A DNA stretch of 20,897 nt, taken from Methanosarcinaceae archaeon. GTDB lineage: Archaea; Halobacteriota; Methanosarcinia; Methanosarcinales; Methanosarcinaceae. Location: NCBI GenBank assembly GCA_028690255.1, contig JAQVBP010000010.1, forward strand, positions 12,499-33,395, given 5' to 3'. Positions 6,261 to 13,718 of the stretch are shown here, piece after piece. The number at the start of each line of letters is the position of its first letter. The first letter of the stretch is position 1. The position numbers and the translations under genes were made by a program. The notes below the pieces were generated by a model, which had not been told where the DNA came from, did no database searches, and saw only the letters and a list, made by a program, of their open reading frames with translations.

Positions 6261-7337
6261 GATGGACTCCGCAACTTTCAGCAGTTCGGCTTTTTCAAGA
6301 GTGCCTCTTAGAGTTAGCTCCATTTCTCCAATTTCCCATTTCAGCACCTTCCTGTCCCCTAAAACTTCCATATATTTTCCTTCTTTTCCGTTGATACTTA
6401 CATTTTCGGCCAGGTCTATCATTCCGGCTTTCCGGGCTTCCTCTTCATATAAGCTTTCCGAAAGAGATAATCTGTCATCCGCTTCGTTTACGTATATAAG
6501 AAAAACGGTTTCAAAGGCCCGTCCTTCAGGTGCAATCCAGCTGTTGTTGGTGACCATTGAGTGATTGAAGGCATAATCTTCGGGCAGGTATTCCGGGAGA
6601 AGGATTTCAAAGCTCGATTCGGCTTTTGCTTCCTCAAGACTCAGTTTCTCAGGGGCTTCAAAGTCCTTTTCCAGGTCCAGGTTTTTTATTTCAGCTCCCT
6701 CCGGGACCTCGAATACGAATTCCGACTCCGGGATTCCTGTATTGATTTCCAGGTCCCTGAGTTCCACCTCGCTTATGAGGGATTCCCTGTTGTCGTAGAG
6801 TTCAATCCTGGTGGGCATCCAGGTCTCCTTATCGACCCATACCTTTGTTTTGCCTATGAGCTGTTCGTTCTCTTTCGGGCTCAGTTCCAGCAGGTATGCG
6901 GGTCTTCCGTCAATCTCTTCCGTACCCGGAAGCGAGACCTCACTTTCGTTCAGGAAATCCTGCACAATAGCCAGGTAATTGATTTCCGGGGATTCCCCTG
7001 TATCCGGGAGTTTTATCTTCGTAACCATGTTCGTTCCCGGGTTATAGCTCCAGACGAACTCTCCGTCCGAAACTACCGTAACTTCTTCATCTCCCTCCTT
7101 CCCGATACTTTTCATCAGGTTCGGCTTCCTGTACATGGTCGCCATTTCGCTTTCCATGGCCTTTTCCCCGTTGAGGTAGGTGGTCATGTACATTGTGTAT
7201 GAATAGTCTTCAATTCCTTCTTCTTTCTCCTGCATTTTTGTTGCAATCTCTTCCGCACTCATATTTTCCTGACAGCCCGAAATAAAAAGGGTCAGGGCTA
7301 TCAGAAGCAGTACAAAAAGAGCTTTTCTTGATGGCAT
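6252..7337 (-). CDS. LolA-like / DUF4367-like lipoprotein, paralogue 1
   Basis: A 361-residue predicted lipoprotein on the outer face of the cell membrane. The basic N-terminus and hydrophobic stretch end in a lipobox F-I-S-G-C with C22 as the lipid-modified residue. Residues about 23-212 resemble the lipid-binding half-barrel domain of LolA-type lipoprotein carriers (IATKMQEKEEGIEDYSYT, KTKVWVDKETWMPTRIELYD, GIPESEFVFEVPEGAEI). Residues about 232-361 resemble DUF4367 (LLPEYLPEDYAFNHS to ELLKVAESI). ATG 7337 has a strong GGAGGAATT ribosome binding site. It is the shortest of three tandem paralogues, lacking the linker after the lipobox. This archaeon is not expected to have an outer membrane, so classical LolA traffic is not implied; the substrate is unknown. 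Confidence 0.82.
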   Translation of the reverse strand: MPSRKALFVLLLIALTLFISGCQENMSAEEIATKMQEKEEGIEDYSYTMYMTTYLNGEKAMESEMATMYRKPNLMKSIGKEGDEEVTVVSDGEFVWSYNPGTNMVTKIKLPDTGESPEINYLAIVQDFLNESEVSLPGTEEIDGRPAYLLELSPKENEQLIGKTKVWVDKETWMPTRIELYDNRESLISEVELRDLEINTGIPESEFVFEVPEGAEIKNLDLEKDFEAPEKLSLEEAKAESSFEILLPEYLPEDYAFNHSMVTNNSWIAPEGRAFETVFLIYVNEADDRLSLSESLYEEEARKAGMIDLAENVSINGKEGKYMEVLGDRKVLKWEIGEMELTLRGTLEKAELLKVAESIHT

Positions 7338-7479
7338 TTCTTTAATTCCTCCTGCACATCTTTTATTATTCTTTACAATGTTAGCATTTTCTATTAAGAG
7401 GTCATATCCGCATCTTCATGACTTCATGTTTATTCCTTTAAGGTCCTTTTTCAGTCAATTTTTCGGTCCTTTTTTCCGG

Positions 7480-8679
7480 TTATTCTTTTGCTGAGATGGA
7501 TTCCGCAATCTTCAGCAGTTCGGCCTTCTCGACGGAAGCAAGCAGGTTCAGTTCCACATCCCCTATTTTCCATTTAAGCCGCTTGAGTTCCCCTTCCGGG
7601 TCTCCCGGCTCTTCAAGGTACCAGCCCTCCCTTCCGTTGACCATGATTTTTTCGGCTCTTTCAGTGAGAGAAGTTTCCCGGAGTTCGCCTTCGTACCCGG
7701 TTTCGGAAAGTACTATGAGTTTACTCTCTTCTTTCAGGACAAATGTCAGGAAGACCGACCCGGTAGCCGGGTTTTCAGTCCCAGTTTCGTCCATACTTCT
7801 GTACCTCGAATCCAGGAAGGCGTAGCCCTCGGGCAGGTATTCCGGAAGCAGGACTTCAAAACGGGCCTGTTCCCGGATGTCTTCGAGGGGGATTTTCCCG
7901 GATTCTCCGGCGCGGAAGGTGGCGGTGCTAATTAGCTCCCCTCCCTCGGGGACCTCAAACACAAATTCCGAGTCCGGAATCCCGCGGTTCACTTTCAGGT
8001 CCAGGATTTCGATTTCTGCGGAGAGGTTTCCGTCGTTATCGTATATTTCATACCTGAGAGGCATCAGGTTTTCTTTATCGACCCAGAGTTTCGTACTGAC
8101 CTGGGGCCGGCTCTCTTTGTCCTTTCCGGGGTCTCGCAGTTCAAGCAGGTAGGAAGGCCTTCCTTCCAGTTCCTCCATATCGAGCAAGGTGACCTGGTTT
8201 TCATCCGGGATGTACTCAATGAAACTCCTGAGCTGGACGTCCCCGTTAGCCACTCCTTCCCGAATCCTCGCCCTTGTGGAGGTGTCCGAACCCGCTTCAT
8301 GCTCCCAGTAGTACTCTCCATCCGCTACCGCAAGCCTCTCCCTCTCGTCCCAGAATCCTTTTCCAGAGCTTTTCAGCAGGTCGGGGGTTTTGTACATTAC
8401 ATATTTTCTGCTTTCCGGGGTCTCCCCGGTTTCCCCGTCACCGTTGTAATCGATTGCATGACTGTGATCTATTGCGTGTATTGTACAGGAATAGTCCTCG
8501 AGGGCTTCCTGCCTCTCCTGCATCTGCGAAACGATTTCTTCAGGGGTAATTTCTGCTGGCTCTTCTGTTACTCCTGCTTCTGCTCCGGCTTTTTCCACCA
8601 CGTCTGTTTCCGTACAGCCTGACATAAAAAGGGTCAGGGTGATCAGGAGTAGGAAGATCAGGACTTTTCTTTTTGTCAT
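7480..8679 (-). CDS. LolA-like / DUF4367-like lipoprotein, paralogue 2
   Basis: A 399-residue predicted lipoprotein: basic MTKRK, a hydrophobic core and a lipobox F-M-S-G-C with C22. It has a Glu-rich linker of about 25 residues before the conserved helix IVSQMQERQEALEDYSCT. The LolA-like domain follows (TKLWVDKENLMPLRYEIYD, RGIPDSEFVFEVPEG), then the DUF4367-like domain (LLPEYLPEGYAF to ELLKIAESISAKE). Compared with its neighbours it has an insertion, DYNGDGETGE, after the first strand. This has the D-x-N-x-D-G look of a calcium loop, although not all ligand positions are clear. A GGTGGAAG ribosome binding site precedes ATG 8679. The 119-bp gap to paralogue 3 has no clear TATA box, so shared transcription is possible. 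Confidence 0.82.
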   Translation of the reverse strand: MTKRKVLIFLLLITLTLFMSGCTETDVVEKAGAEAGVTEEPAEITPEEIVSQMQERQEALEDYSCTIHAIDHSHAIDYNGDGETGETPESRKYVMYKTPDLLKSSGKGFWDERERLAVADGEYYWEHEAGSDTSTRARIREGVANGDVQLRSFIEYIPDENQVTLLDMEELEGRPSYLLELRDPGKDKESRPQVSTKLWVDKENLMPLRYEIYDNDGNLSAEIEILDLKVNRGIPDSEFVFEVPEGGELISTATFRAGESGKIPLEDIREQARFEVLLPEYLPEGYAFLDSRYRSMDETGTENPATGSVFLTFVLKEESKLIVLSETGYEGELRETSLTERAEKIMVNGREGWYLEEPGDPEGELKRLKWKIGDVELNLLASVEKAELLKIAESISAKE

Positions 8680-8798
8680 TCTTTTCTTCCACCAGTTACC
8701 TTTTCCTATTCCAAACGATGCTAATTATTTCATTCCTATTTCATGGCCTGATATCCGTTATTATTCCTTTCCAGTTCGTTTTTCAGGCCTTTTTCGGG

Positions 8799-10001
8799 TT
8801 ATTCTTTTGCTGAGATGGATTCCGCAACCTTAAGCAGTTCGGCTTTTTCAAGAGCGGCCATTATGCTTATCTCAAGCTCTCCGTCGTTCCACTCCAGTTC
8901 CTTCATGTTTCCCCCGAATACCGGATGGAGTACCCCTTCCCTGCCGTTTACCCTGATGTTTTCCCCTTCTTTTTCAAAAAGCCGGTATGCGGATTTTTCT
9001 TCTTCATAGCGGGTTTCGGAGATTCTAATCCGGCCGTTTTCTCCGGTATATACGAGAGTGACCCTCCTGTAGTGGGGCATTGCTGCAAATGAGCTAAGGT
9101 CACTGTTAATTACCGTCAAATATGCCCTGTCTCTGCTGTTAAAGCTCGTTGAATGATTGAATACGTAGCCTTCGGGCAGGTATGCCGGGGTAAGGACTTC
9201 AAACCCTGCCCGCTGCTCGGCTTCGTCGAGTGCCAGTTTCTCCAGGTCGATTTTATAATCTTCCGGACTCAGGGTTTTTACCCGCGCCCCTTCCGGCAGT
9301 TCGAATTCAAACTCGGAATCCGGGAGGCCCGAATTTATTTTAAGGTCCTGGATTTCAATTTCAACCGCCATCCTTTCCCTGTTATCGTATAACTCGTATC
9401 GGATGGGCAGCCAGGTCTCTTTGTCAATCCAGATTTTTGTTTTCAGGAGGTAAAACTCATGTTCTTCTTCAGGAGTAAACTCAAGCAGATATGCGTCCTT
9501 TCCTTCGATTTTTTCTGTCCCGATCAAGAATATTTTGCTATTGTTCCTGTTCAGGTTTTCCCCAAAGAAGAGGGGACAGGCCTCGTTGTCGCTTATATCC
9601 GTTTCTTCGGAAAGCTCTGTCTTTAAGGCGGTATTTGAATCGGAGTTGTATATCCACTGGTAATTTTCATCCGAAACTATTACTGACTCTGTGTTTTTTT
9701 CCGGTCTCCGAATAGTACTTTTCATAAGGCCCGGTTTTTTCCACAGAATCTCATACCTTTCCTCGTTTTGTTCAAGGAATGAGGATTTCATATTCGCTGT
9801 ATAGGAGCAGTCTTCTATACTCGCCCGTTTTGCTCTCATTTTAGCTACAATTTCCTCTGCGGTTGGTTTCTCTTCATGAGCAGGGTTATATTCCTGTTTT
9901 TCCAGTGTCTCCGTCTCATTTTTTTCTTCACTGGTTTTTTCTTCACAATTCGATATGAGAATAACCACTGTCAGCAGGAGCAGTACGGCCAGGGGCTTCA
10001 T
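8799..10001 (-). CDS. LolA-like / DUF4367-like lipoprotein, paralogue 3
   Basis: A 400-residue paralogue with the same architecture: signal peptide, Glu-rich linker, IVAKMRAKRASIEDCSYT, LolA-like domain (KTKIWIDKETWLPIRYELYD, GLPDSEFEFELPEGARV) and DUF4367-like domain (LTPAYLPEGYVFNHS to ELLKVAESISAKE). Its lipobox is L-I-S-N-C with Asn before the cysteine (C19), where Gly, Ala or Ser is normal; lipidation is therefore less certain than in the other two. The C-terminal SISAKE is shared with paralogue 2, suggesting those two are the closer pair. The start ATG 10001 follows a GGAGGAGGAATTG stretch. It is the first gene of the minus-strand trio and may be driven from a TATA box near 10204-10215. 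Confidence 0.8.
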   Translation of the reverse strand: MKPLAVLLLLTVVILISNCEEKTSEEKNETETLEKQEYNPAHEEKPTAEEIVAKMRAKRASIEDCSYTANMKSSFLEQNEERYEILWKKPGLMKSTIRRPEKNTESVIVSDENYQWIYNSDSNTALKTELSEETDISDNEACPLFFGENLNRNNSKIFLIGTEKIEGKDAYLLEFTPEEEHEFYLLKTKIWIDKETWLPIRYELYDNRERMAVEIEIQDLKINSGLPDSEFEFELPEGARVKTLSPEDYKIDLEKLALDEAEQRAGFEVLTPAYLPEGYVFNHSTSFNSRDRAYLTVINSDLSSFAAMPHYRRVTLVYTGENGRIRISETRYEEEKSAYRLFEKEGENIRVNGREGVLHPVFGGNMKELEWNDGELEISIMAALEKAELLKVAESISAKE

Positions 10002-10058
10002 TCCTTCAATTCCTCCTCCATCATGATTAATATTCTTAATGAGTTAAACTTTTCCATT

Positions 10059-10178
10059 TTACACGGATCTGGTTTTGTTCTTCCAAACATCGGGATTTTT
10101 TTCAGTGCTGTCTGAGGTCAAGGTAAAAATTGCCCGCAATAAAAAGGCAAGCATAGCCTGTACTTTTTCTTTTGCCAT
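10059..10178 (-). CDS. Possible small ORF or decayed signal-peptide remnant (39 aa)
   Basis: ATG at 10178 to TAA at 10061-10059 encodes 39 residues starting MAKEKVQAMLAFLLRAIFTL. The basic start followed by a hydrophobic run recalls the signal peptide of the neighbouring lipoproteins (paralogue 2 begins MTKRKVLIF), but no lipobox cysteine follows. A GGA stands just before the ATG and a TATA-like ATATATAAAAA lies on the same strand at 10215-10204. It could be a leader peptide upstream of paralogue 3, the remnant of a fourth paralogue, or chance. Low confidence. Confidence 0.25.
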   Translation of the reverse strand: MAKEKVQAMLAFLLRAIFTLTSDSTEKNPDVWKNKTRSV

Positions 10179-10504
10179 TTCCTTTATCCTGCCAACTATC
10201 TATATTTTTATATATCATTCCCTCTAAATTTTATTTGTATATACCTCTTCTGGCCAGATCCTCAAACAATTCGGCGGGCTCTCCGGATTTTTCACTTCGT
10301 GAAAGAGATGCATGTAAAACAGGCCGGATTTAAAAGCTGGAAAATTAAAATTGAAAATAAGAACAAGCTCCTGTTTCCGGGCTTTCTGAAATAAACCACC
10401 TCTGTGATAAAGATTCAGAGGGGGCTGGGGACCTTCCTGGGTAGCTGTCGCCGGGTGAAAACAGGGAAAAATCATGGCCCTGAAATACTTTATAAATAAC
10501 TTTC
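10179..10504. other. Gene-poor intergenic stretch with orphan TATA boxes and hairpins
   Basis: No convincing gene. Seen here: a minus-strand TATA-like element at 10204-10215; a short hairpin TTTCAC-TTC-GTGAAA near 10289-10303; a CCTCTG/CAGAGG stem near 10400-10422; and CTTTATAAAT near 10487-10496, which on the minus strand (ATTTATAAAG) would fire into this region. A 94-codon minus-strand ORF (10224-10508) has no domain-like pattern and is probably random. A small RNA is possible but unproven. Confidence 0.4.
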
Positions 10505-11380
10505 TCACGCAATTACGACCCCGTATTTCGCAAATACCTTTGAAAATGCGGTCCTCAATTCTTCAGCGGTTTTTTTTGTCTCCTCCGGCCCTCCGAGGCT
10601 TGCGGCCTTTTCAAGTCCATGGATTTTTTCTTCCACTTCTGCAAGGGCCGGTTCATAAGCTTCATCCGCACTGGCAGGAGGCTCTGCGGCCTTCACTCCG
10701 GTCCAGAGGAATTCCAGTTCCGGGATAAGCATTTTCACCGACAGGGTGTCATTTTCATTGGCTGCATCGACTGCGAGTTCCATTACCGTATGAAAATTGG
10801 TCAGGCGGTCCCCCATAAGCTCAATCCCGTTTCTCCGGTGCAGGTCAAGGAAAAGGGCCCGCATGGGCTCAAGGGCCAGGTGGGCAGCTTCAATATCGTT
10901 TTCCCGCAGGAAGTCCCGGGAATTTTCTGAAATCTTCAGGGCCTCCCCGAGGGTTTCCGGCCAGGTTTCGTCGGCCGCATAGGGGGCCGGAGGAGGTTTT
11001 ACGTATCGGGTTTCCACCGATTTAAGGTCATATGTCAGGGCTTCAAGGGCTTTTTCGGAGGCGTTGAAATCCTTTTTGCCGGTCGAGAGCAGGGCTTTAA
11101 CATAGTTTGAATTCGCGCTTTGCATAAGGGTTTTAAAATAGGCTTCTTCGGAGGCGCCTGGTTCAGTTTCCCCTGATTCAGTTTCCCCTGATTCAGTTTC
11201 TCCTGATTCAGTTTCCCCTGGTTCAGTTTCTCCTGATTCAGTTTCCCCGGGGCCGGAGGTTTCGGGAATTTCTTCACTCTTGTTTTCCGACTCCGATACG
11301 CAGCCGGACCCGAAAGTTGCCAGGAGCAGGAGAAGCATCAGAAGCAGGAGCAGTATGCAGCTTGCTGGTTTTCTTTTCAT
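10505..11380 (-). CDS. Lipoprotein with acidic repeat tether and helical domain
   Basis: A 291-residue secreted lipoprotein of unknown function. A long Leu-rich signal peptide ends in a lipobox F-G-S-G-C with C27. A tether follows of six G-E-T-E-S/P pentapeptides, then about 200 residues that look entirely helical and amphipathic. Two segments resemble each other in style: SANSNYVKALLSTGKKDFNA to DLKSVETRYV, and ALEPMRALFLDLHRRNGIEL to RLTNFHTVMELAVDAAN. The His and Arg in the second are reminiscent of four-helix-bundle periplasmic proteins, but I cannot name a family. The start is taken at ATG 11380 because GAGGG then lies 6 nt upstream; at ATG 11386 it would abut the start codon. It is divergent from rfcS, with a TATA-like element at 11438-11445. 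Confidence 0.75.
   Translation of the reverse strand: MKRKPASCILLLLLMLLLLLATFGSGCVSESENKSEEIPETSGPGETESGETEPGETESGETESGETESGETEPGASEEAYFKTLMQSANSNYVKALLSTGKKDFNASEKALEALTYDLKSVETRYVKPPPAPYAADETWPETLGEALKISENSRDFLRENDIEAAHLALEPMRALFLDLHRRNGIELMGDRLTNFHTVMELAVDAANENDTLSVKMLIPELEFLWTGVKAAEPPASADEAYEPALAEVEEKIHGLEKAASLGGPEETKKTAEELRTAFSKVFAKYGVVIA
11161..11250 (-). repeat. 15-bp in-frame tandem repeat in the lipoprotein gene
   Basis: Six 15-bp units, differing at one or two positions, encode the G-E-T-E-S/P tether just after the lipid-modified cysteine. Copy-number change would alter the reach of the domain from the membrane without changing the frame. Confidence 0.93.
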
Positions 11381-11437
11381 TTCCATCCCTCAATGTGGTG
11401 ATTCCGCATTCTTGTTTCTGTTTTTGTCTCCGCTGAA

Positions 11438-11445
11438 CTTATAAC
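11438..11445 (-). promoter_or_regulatory. Probable TATA box of the minus-strand lipoprotein gene
   Basis: Reading on the minus strand, GTTATAAG lies about 60 bp upstream of ATG 11380. Initiation near 11415 would leave a leader of about 35 nt. It stands back to back with the rfcS TATA box. Confidence 0.4.
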
Positions 11446-11510
11446 TGCTCAGATTCATGTTTTTATGGAAGGCAGCCGGCCTTTATTTAATATCTGCAGA
11501 CATTCAAAAG

Positions 11511-11518
11511 TTTAAATA
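11511..11518 (+). promoter_or_regulatory. TATA box of rfcS
   Basis: TTTAAATA preceded by an A-rich CAAAAG. Initiation about 25 bp on, near 11540, gives a short leader carrying the GGAGGA site and would exclude the upstream ATG at 11534. Confidence 0.55.
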
Positions 11519-11550
11519 CCATCCATTCTAATTATGGTTCAAACATTAAT

Positions 11551-11565
11551 GGAGGACTCTAAATT
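11551..11565 (+). promoter_or_regulatory. Ribosome binding site that selects an ATT start codon for rfcS
   Basis: GGAGGA at 11551-11556 is followed by six bases (CTCTAA) and then ATT AAA GAA GAA ATC TGG. The in-frame TAA at 11560-11562 directly precedes the ATT, so the reading frame cannot extend further upstream. No ATG, GTG or TTG exists in frame before GTG 11656, which lies inside the conserved N-terminus. Confidence 0.7.
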
Positions 11566-12552
11566 AAAGAAGAAATCTGGATTGAAAAATACCGGCCGGT
11601 CAGGCTGGATCAGGTCGCGGGGCAGGCTGACACCATCGAGCGCCTGCAGTCCTACGTGACCACCAAAAACCTGCCCCATCTCCTGTTTTCGGGCCCTCCT
11701 GGTGTCGGGAAAACGGCCTCTGCGGTCTCTCTTGCAAGGGAGCTTTTCGGAGAAGATATCTGGCGGGAAAATTTCACGGAACTCAACGCCTCGGACGAGA
11801 GGGGAATTGACGTTGTCCGGAACAAGATAAAGAACTTTGCAAAAACCGCTCCCATAGGGGGGGCCGAGTTCAAGATCATCTTCCTGGACGAAGCCGACGC
11901 CCTGACCTCGGACGCCCAGTCAGCCCTGCGGCGGACGATGGAACGTTTCAGCAATAACTGCCGCTTCATCCTCTCCTGCAACTACTCGTCCAAAATCATC
12001 GAACCCCTTCAGTCCCGCTGTGCGGTTTACAGATTCGGGAGACTTCAGGACTCTGCCGTCCGGGAGAGGCTCGAGTTCATTGCGGAAGACCGGGGCCTGA
12101 AGGTTACGGAAGACGGCTACGAGGCCCTTGTCTATGTGGCCCAGGGGGATATGCGAAAAGCCGTTAATTCCCTGCAAGCTGCAGCCTCCATTGATCTGGA
12201 AACCCCTATTTCCCGGGAAACCATCTTCAGGACAACCGCAACCGCAAACCCGGAAGAGATCAGGGACCTCGTCGAAACCGCCCTTCTCGGCAATTTCAAG
12301 GCCGCAAAAAAAGAACTTGACCGCTTCCTCAACGAGCAGGGGCTTTCGGGGGAAGACCTGGTAAAGCAGATTTACAGGATGCTCTCCGACCTGAGCAACA
12401 GGGATATGCTGGACCTTGGAATCTCCGAAAGGGGACTTGTGGAACTCGTGGACATTATAGGGGAAATAGATTTCAGGCTCTCCGAAGGAGCCACCGAAAA
12501 GATTCAGCTCGAAGCGCTTCTGGCCCATTTTGTGCTTCTGGGTAAGAAATAA
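11563..12552 (+). CDS. rfcS: Replication factor C small subunit, apparent ATT start
   Basis: RfcS is the AAA+ small subunit of the clamp loader that opens PCNA and places it on primed DNA. From ATT 11563 the protein has 329 residues, the usual length. It opens (M)KEEIWIEKYRPVRLDQVAG, containing the conserved W-x-E-K-Y-R-P RFC motif. Walker A GPPGVGKT is at 44-51, Walker B DEAD at 109-112, and the clamp-loader S-R-C motif at 151-153 with sensor-1 CNYS before it. The collar domain ends QLEALLAHFVLL. Starting at GTG 11656 would remove 31 residues including the RFC motif, so it is not credible. The GGAGGA site positions the ribosome on ATT, exactly where relatives have ATG. A frameshift from ATG 11549 is an alternative. 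The next gene follows after about 37 nt. Confidence 0.93.
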   Translation: MKEEIWIEKYRPVRLDQVAGQADTIERLQSYVTTKNLPHLLFSGPPGVGKTASAVSLARELFGEDIWRENFTELNASDERGIDVVRNKIKNFAKTAPIGGAEFKIIFLDEADALTSDAQSALRRTMERFSNNCRFILSCNYSSKIIEPLQSRCAVYRFGRLQDSAVRERLEFIAEDRGLKVTEDGYEALVYVAQGDMRKAVNSLQAAASIDLETPISRETIFRTTATANPEEIRDLVETALLGNFKAAKKELDRFLNEQGLSGEDLVKQIYRMLSDLSNRDMLDLGISERGLVELVDIIGEIDFRLSEGATEKIQLEALLAHFVLLGKK

Positions 12553-12589
12553 TGTAAAAAAGTAAAACCCCGGCCAGAGAAAACAGTTG

Positions 12590-13105
12590 ATGATCACAAT
12601 GTCCGTACAGGCTACTTTAGTAGAACTCCTTCAGGCCGTGCCCGATTGGCTTGCGACCATAATCATGGGGGCACTTCCCATAAGTGAACTTCGGGGTGCA
12701 ATCCCCGTGGCAATCGGGGTCTATGGCATGGACCCGTTTCTGGCATACGCCCTCGCAGTATTCGGAAACCTTCTCCCGGTGGTCCCCCTTCTCCTCTTCC
12801 TGGGTCCGGTTTCGGACTGGCTCAGGCGTTACAGGCTCTTTGAACTCTTCTTCACCTGGCTCTTTGCAAGAACCCGCCGCAAGCACAGCGAGAGGTTCGA
12901 AAAATACGGCCTCCTTGCCCTGACCCTTTTCGTTGCGGTCCCTCTTCCCGTTACCGGGGCCTGGACCGGCTGTGCGGCGGCCTTTGTCTTCGGGATAAAG
13001 TTCAGGCATGCTTTTCCGGCAATTCTGGCAGGGGTTCTGATTGCAGGCGTGGTCGTAACCCTTGTTACGCTCATGAGCATCGGGGCTGTGGGCCTGATTT
13101 ATTAA
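12590..13105 (+). CDS. Small membrane protein of the 'small multidrug export' family
   Basis: A 171-residue polytopic membrane protein resembling the Sm_multidrug_ex family (COG2426). Signature stretches are MGALPISELRGAIPVAIG near the N-terminus, GNLLPVVPLLLFLGP, the basic loop ARTRRKHSERFEKYG, and LFVAVPLPVTGAWTG followed by a last hydrophobic region that runs to the C-terminus. The two ELRG-IP and PLPVTGAW blocks look like re-entrant or pore-lining motifs. Despite the family name, the transport role is poorly supported. Start choice is uncertain: TTG 12587, ATG 12590 and ATG 12599 are close together with no strong ribosome binding site. Being about 37 nt after rfcS, it is probably cotranscribed with it; no functional link is evident. 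Confidence 0.78.
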   Translation: MITMSVQATLVELLQAVPDWLATIIMGALPISELRGAIPVAIGVYGMDPFLAYALAVFGNLLPVVPLLLFLGPVSDWLRRYRLFELFFTWLFARTRRKHSERFEKYGLLALTLFVAVPLPVTGAWTGCAAAFVFGIKFRHAFPAILAGVLIAGVVVTLVTLMSIGAVGLIY

Positions 13106-13212
13106 AAATTTCCGGGGGCGGGGGTTTATCGCTCTTCCGGAGGGCTTGCCTTCTGATGTTTACCTTTTCCCCGGAATATTCGTAATCTTCATATACTTTC
13201 ACAATATCAAAT

Positions 13213-13252
13213 ATATAATAAATATCTCCAACATATAATAAATATCTCAAAT
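13213..13252. repeat. 20-bp AT-rich direct repeat upstream of the ferredoxin gene
   Basis: Two adjacent 20-bp units, ATATAATAAATATCTC followed by CAAC or AAAT, match at 18 of 20 positions. Both contain TATA-like sequence. The likely ferredoxin TATA box (TTTTATATT near 13263-13271) follows. It may be a duplicated promoter element. Confidence 0.55.
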
Positions 13253-13374
13253 ATAAATTTAATTTTATATTTGTTCATGCTTTCTTACTTTTGGTTGTTT
13301 TTCATGCCGGTAAGCTCTTCTCATAGGGCTGGCATTGAGAATGATTCATGTTTTAAGTTTTTAAGGTGATTGCT

Positions 13375-13644
13375 ATGGCAGCAAAGAAAAATAAAAAAAT
13401 AGTCCAGTCTGAAGAATGTATTGGGTGCGGGGTCTGCACTTCCGTATGCCCTGTCAATGCAAAGCTTGAAAATAAGGATGATTTCAATCCCGAGACCGCA
13501 AACCTTGCCGTCAGGGTCGTTGACGGAAAAGCCGTTATCGATGAGGAGTTCTGCATCAGTTGCGGGGCATGTGCCCGGATCTGTCCTGTAGAGTCTCTGA
13601 CCGTCGTAGAGCTGGAATCAAAGTCCGAATCCGCAGCAGCCTGA
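13375..13644 (+). CDS. 2[4Fe-4S] ferredoxin
   Basis: An 89-residue soluble electron carrier with two four-cysteine motifs: C-I-G-C-G-V-C-T-S-V-C-P in the first half and C-I-S-C-G-A-C-A-R-I-C-P in the second, each expected to bind one [4Fe-4S] cluster. About 30 residues separate them (NAKLENKDDFNPE to VVDGKAVIDEEF), longer than in clostridial ferredoxins, and a Lys-rich N-terminus and Ser/Glu/Ala tail flank the core. ATG 13375 is preferred over GTG 13366 because GGTGA at 13365-13369 then lies 5 nt upstream. In methanogens such proteins feed low-potential electrons to formylmethanofuran, CODH or hydrogenase complexes; none is adjacent, so the partner is unknown. Confidence 0.93.
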   Translation: MAAKKNKKIVQSEECIGCGVCTSVCPVNAKLENKDDFNPETANLAVRVVDGKAVIDEEFCISCGACARICPVESLTVVELESKSESAAA

Positions 13645-13684
13645 TATTGACAAAATCCAAGTAAAAAATAATTTGTGGAAAAGA

Positions 13685-13713
13685 GGAAATGCTGCTTTTG
13701 CAGCCTTCCTTTT
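13685..13713. terminator. Bidirectional terminator between ferredoxin and histone genes
   Basis: GGAAATGCTGC, loop TTTT, GCAGCCTTCC, followed by TTTT; on the other strand it likewise ends in A/T-rich sequence. It lies in the 74-bp gap between the two convergent genes, so one hairpin can serve both. Confidence 0.5.
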
Positions 13714-13718
13714 ATACT

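Noticed and set aside
6561..7202. Plus-strand ORF opposite lipoprotein paralogue 1
   Set aside because: The minus strand encodes a protein with signal peptide, lipobox and paralogues; the plus-strand translation has no coherent features.
10224..10508. 94-codon minus-strand ORF
   Set aside because: No domain-like pattern, no clear ribosome binding site, and it begins inside the 3' end of the lipoprotein gene; probably random.
11656..12552. rfcS starting at GTG 11656
   Set aside because: It would delete the conserved RFC N-terminal motif and leave the start codon without a ribosome binding site.
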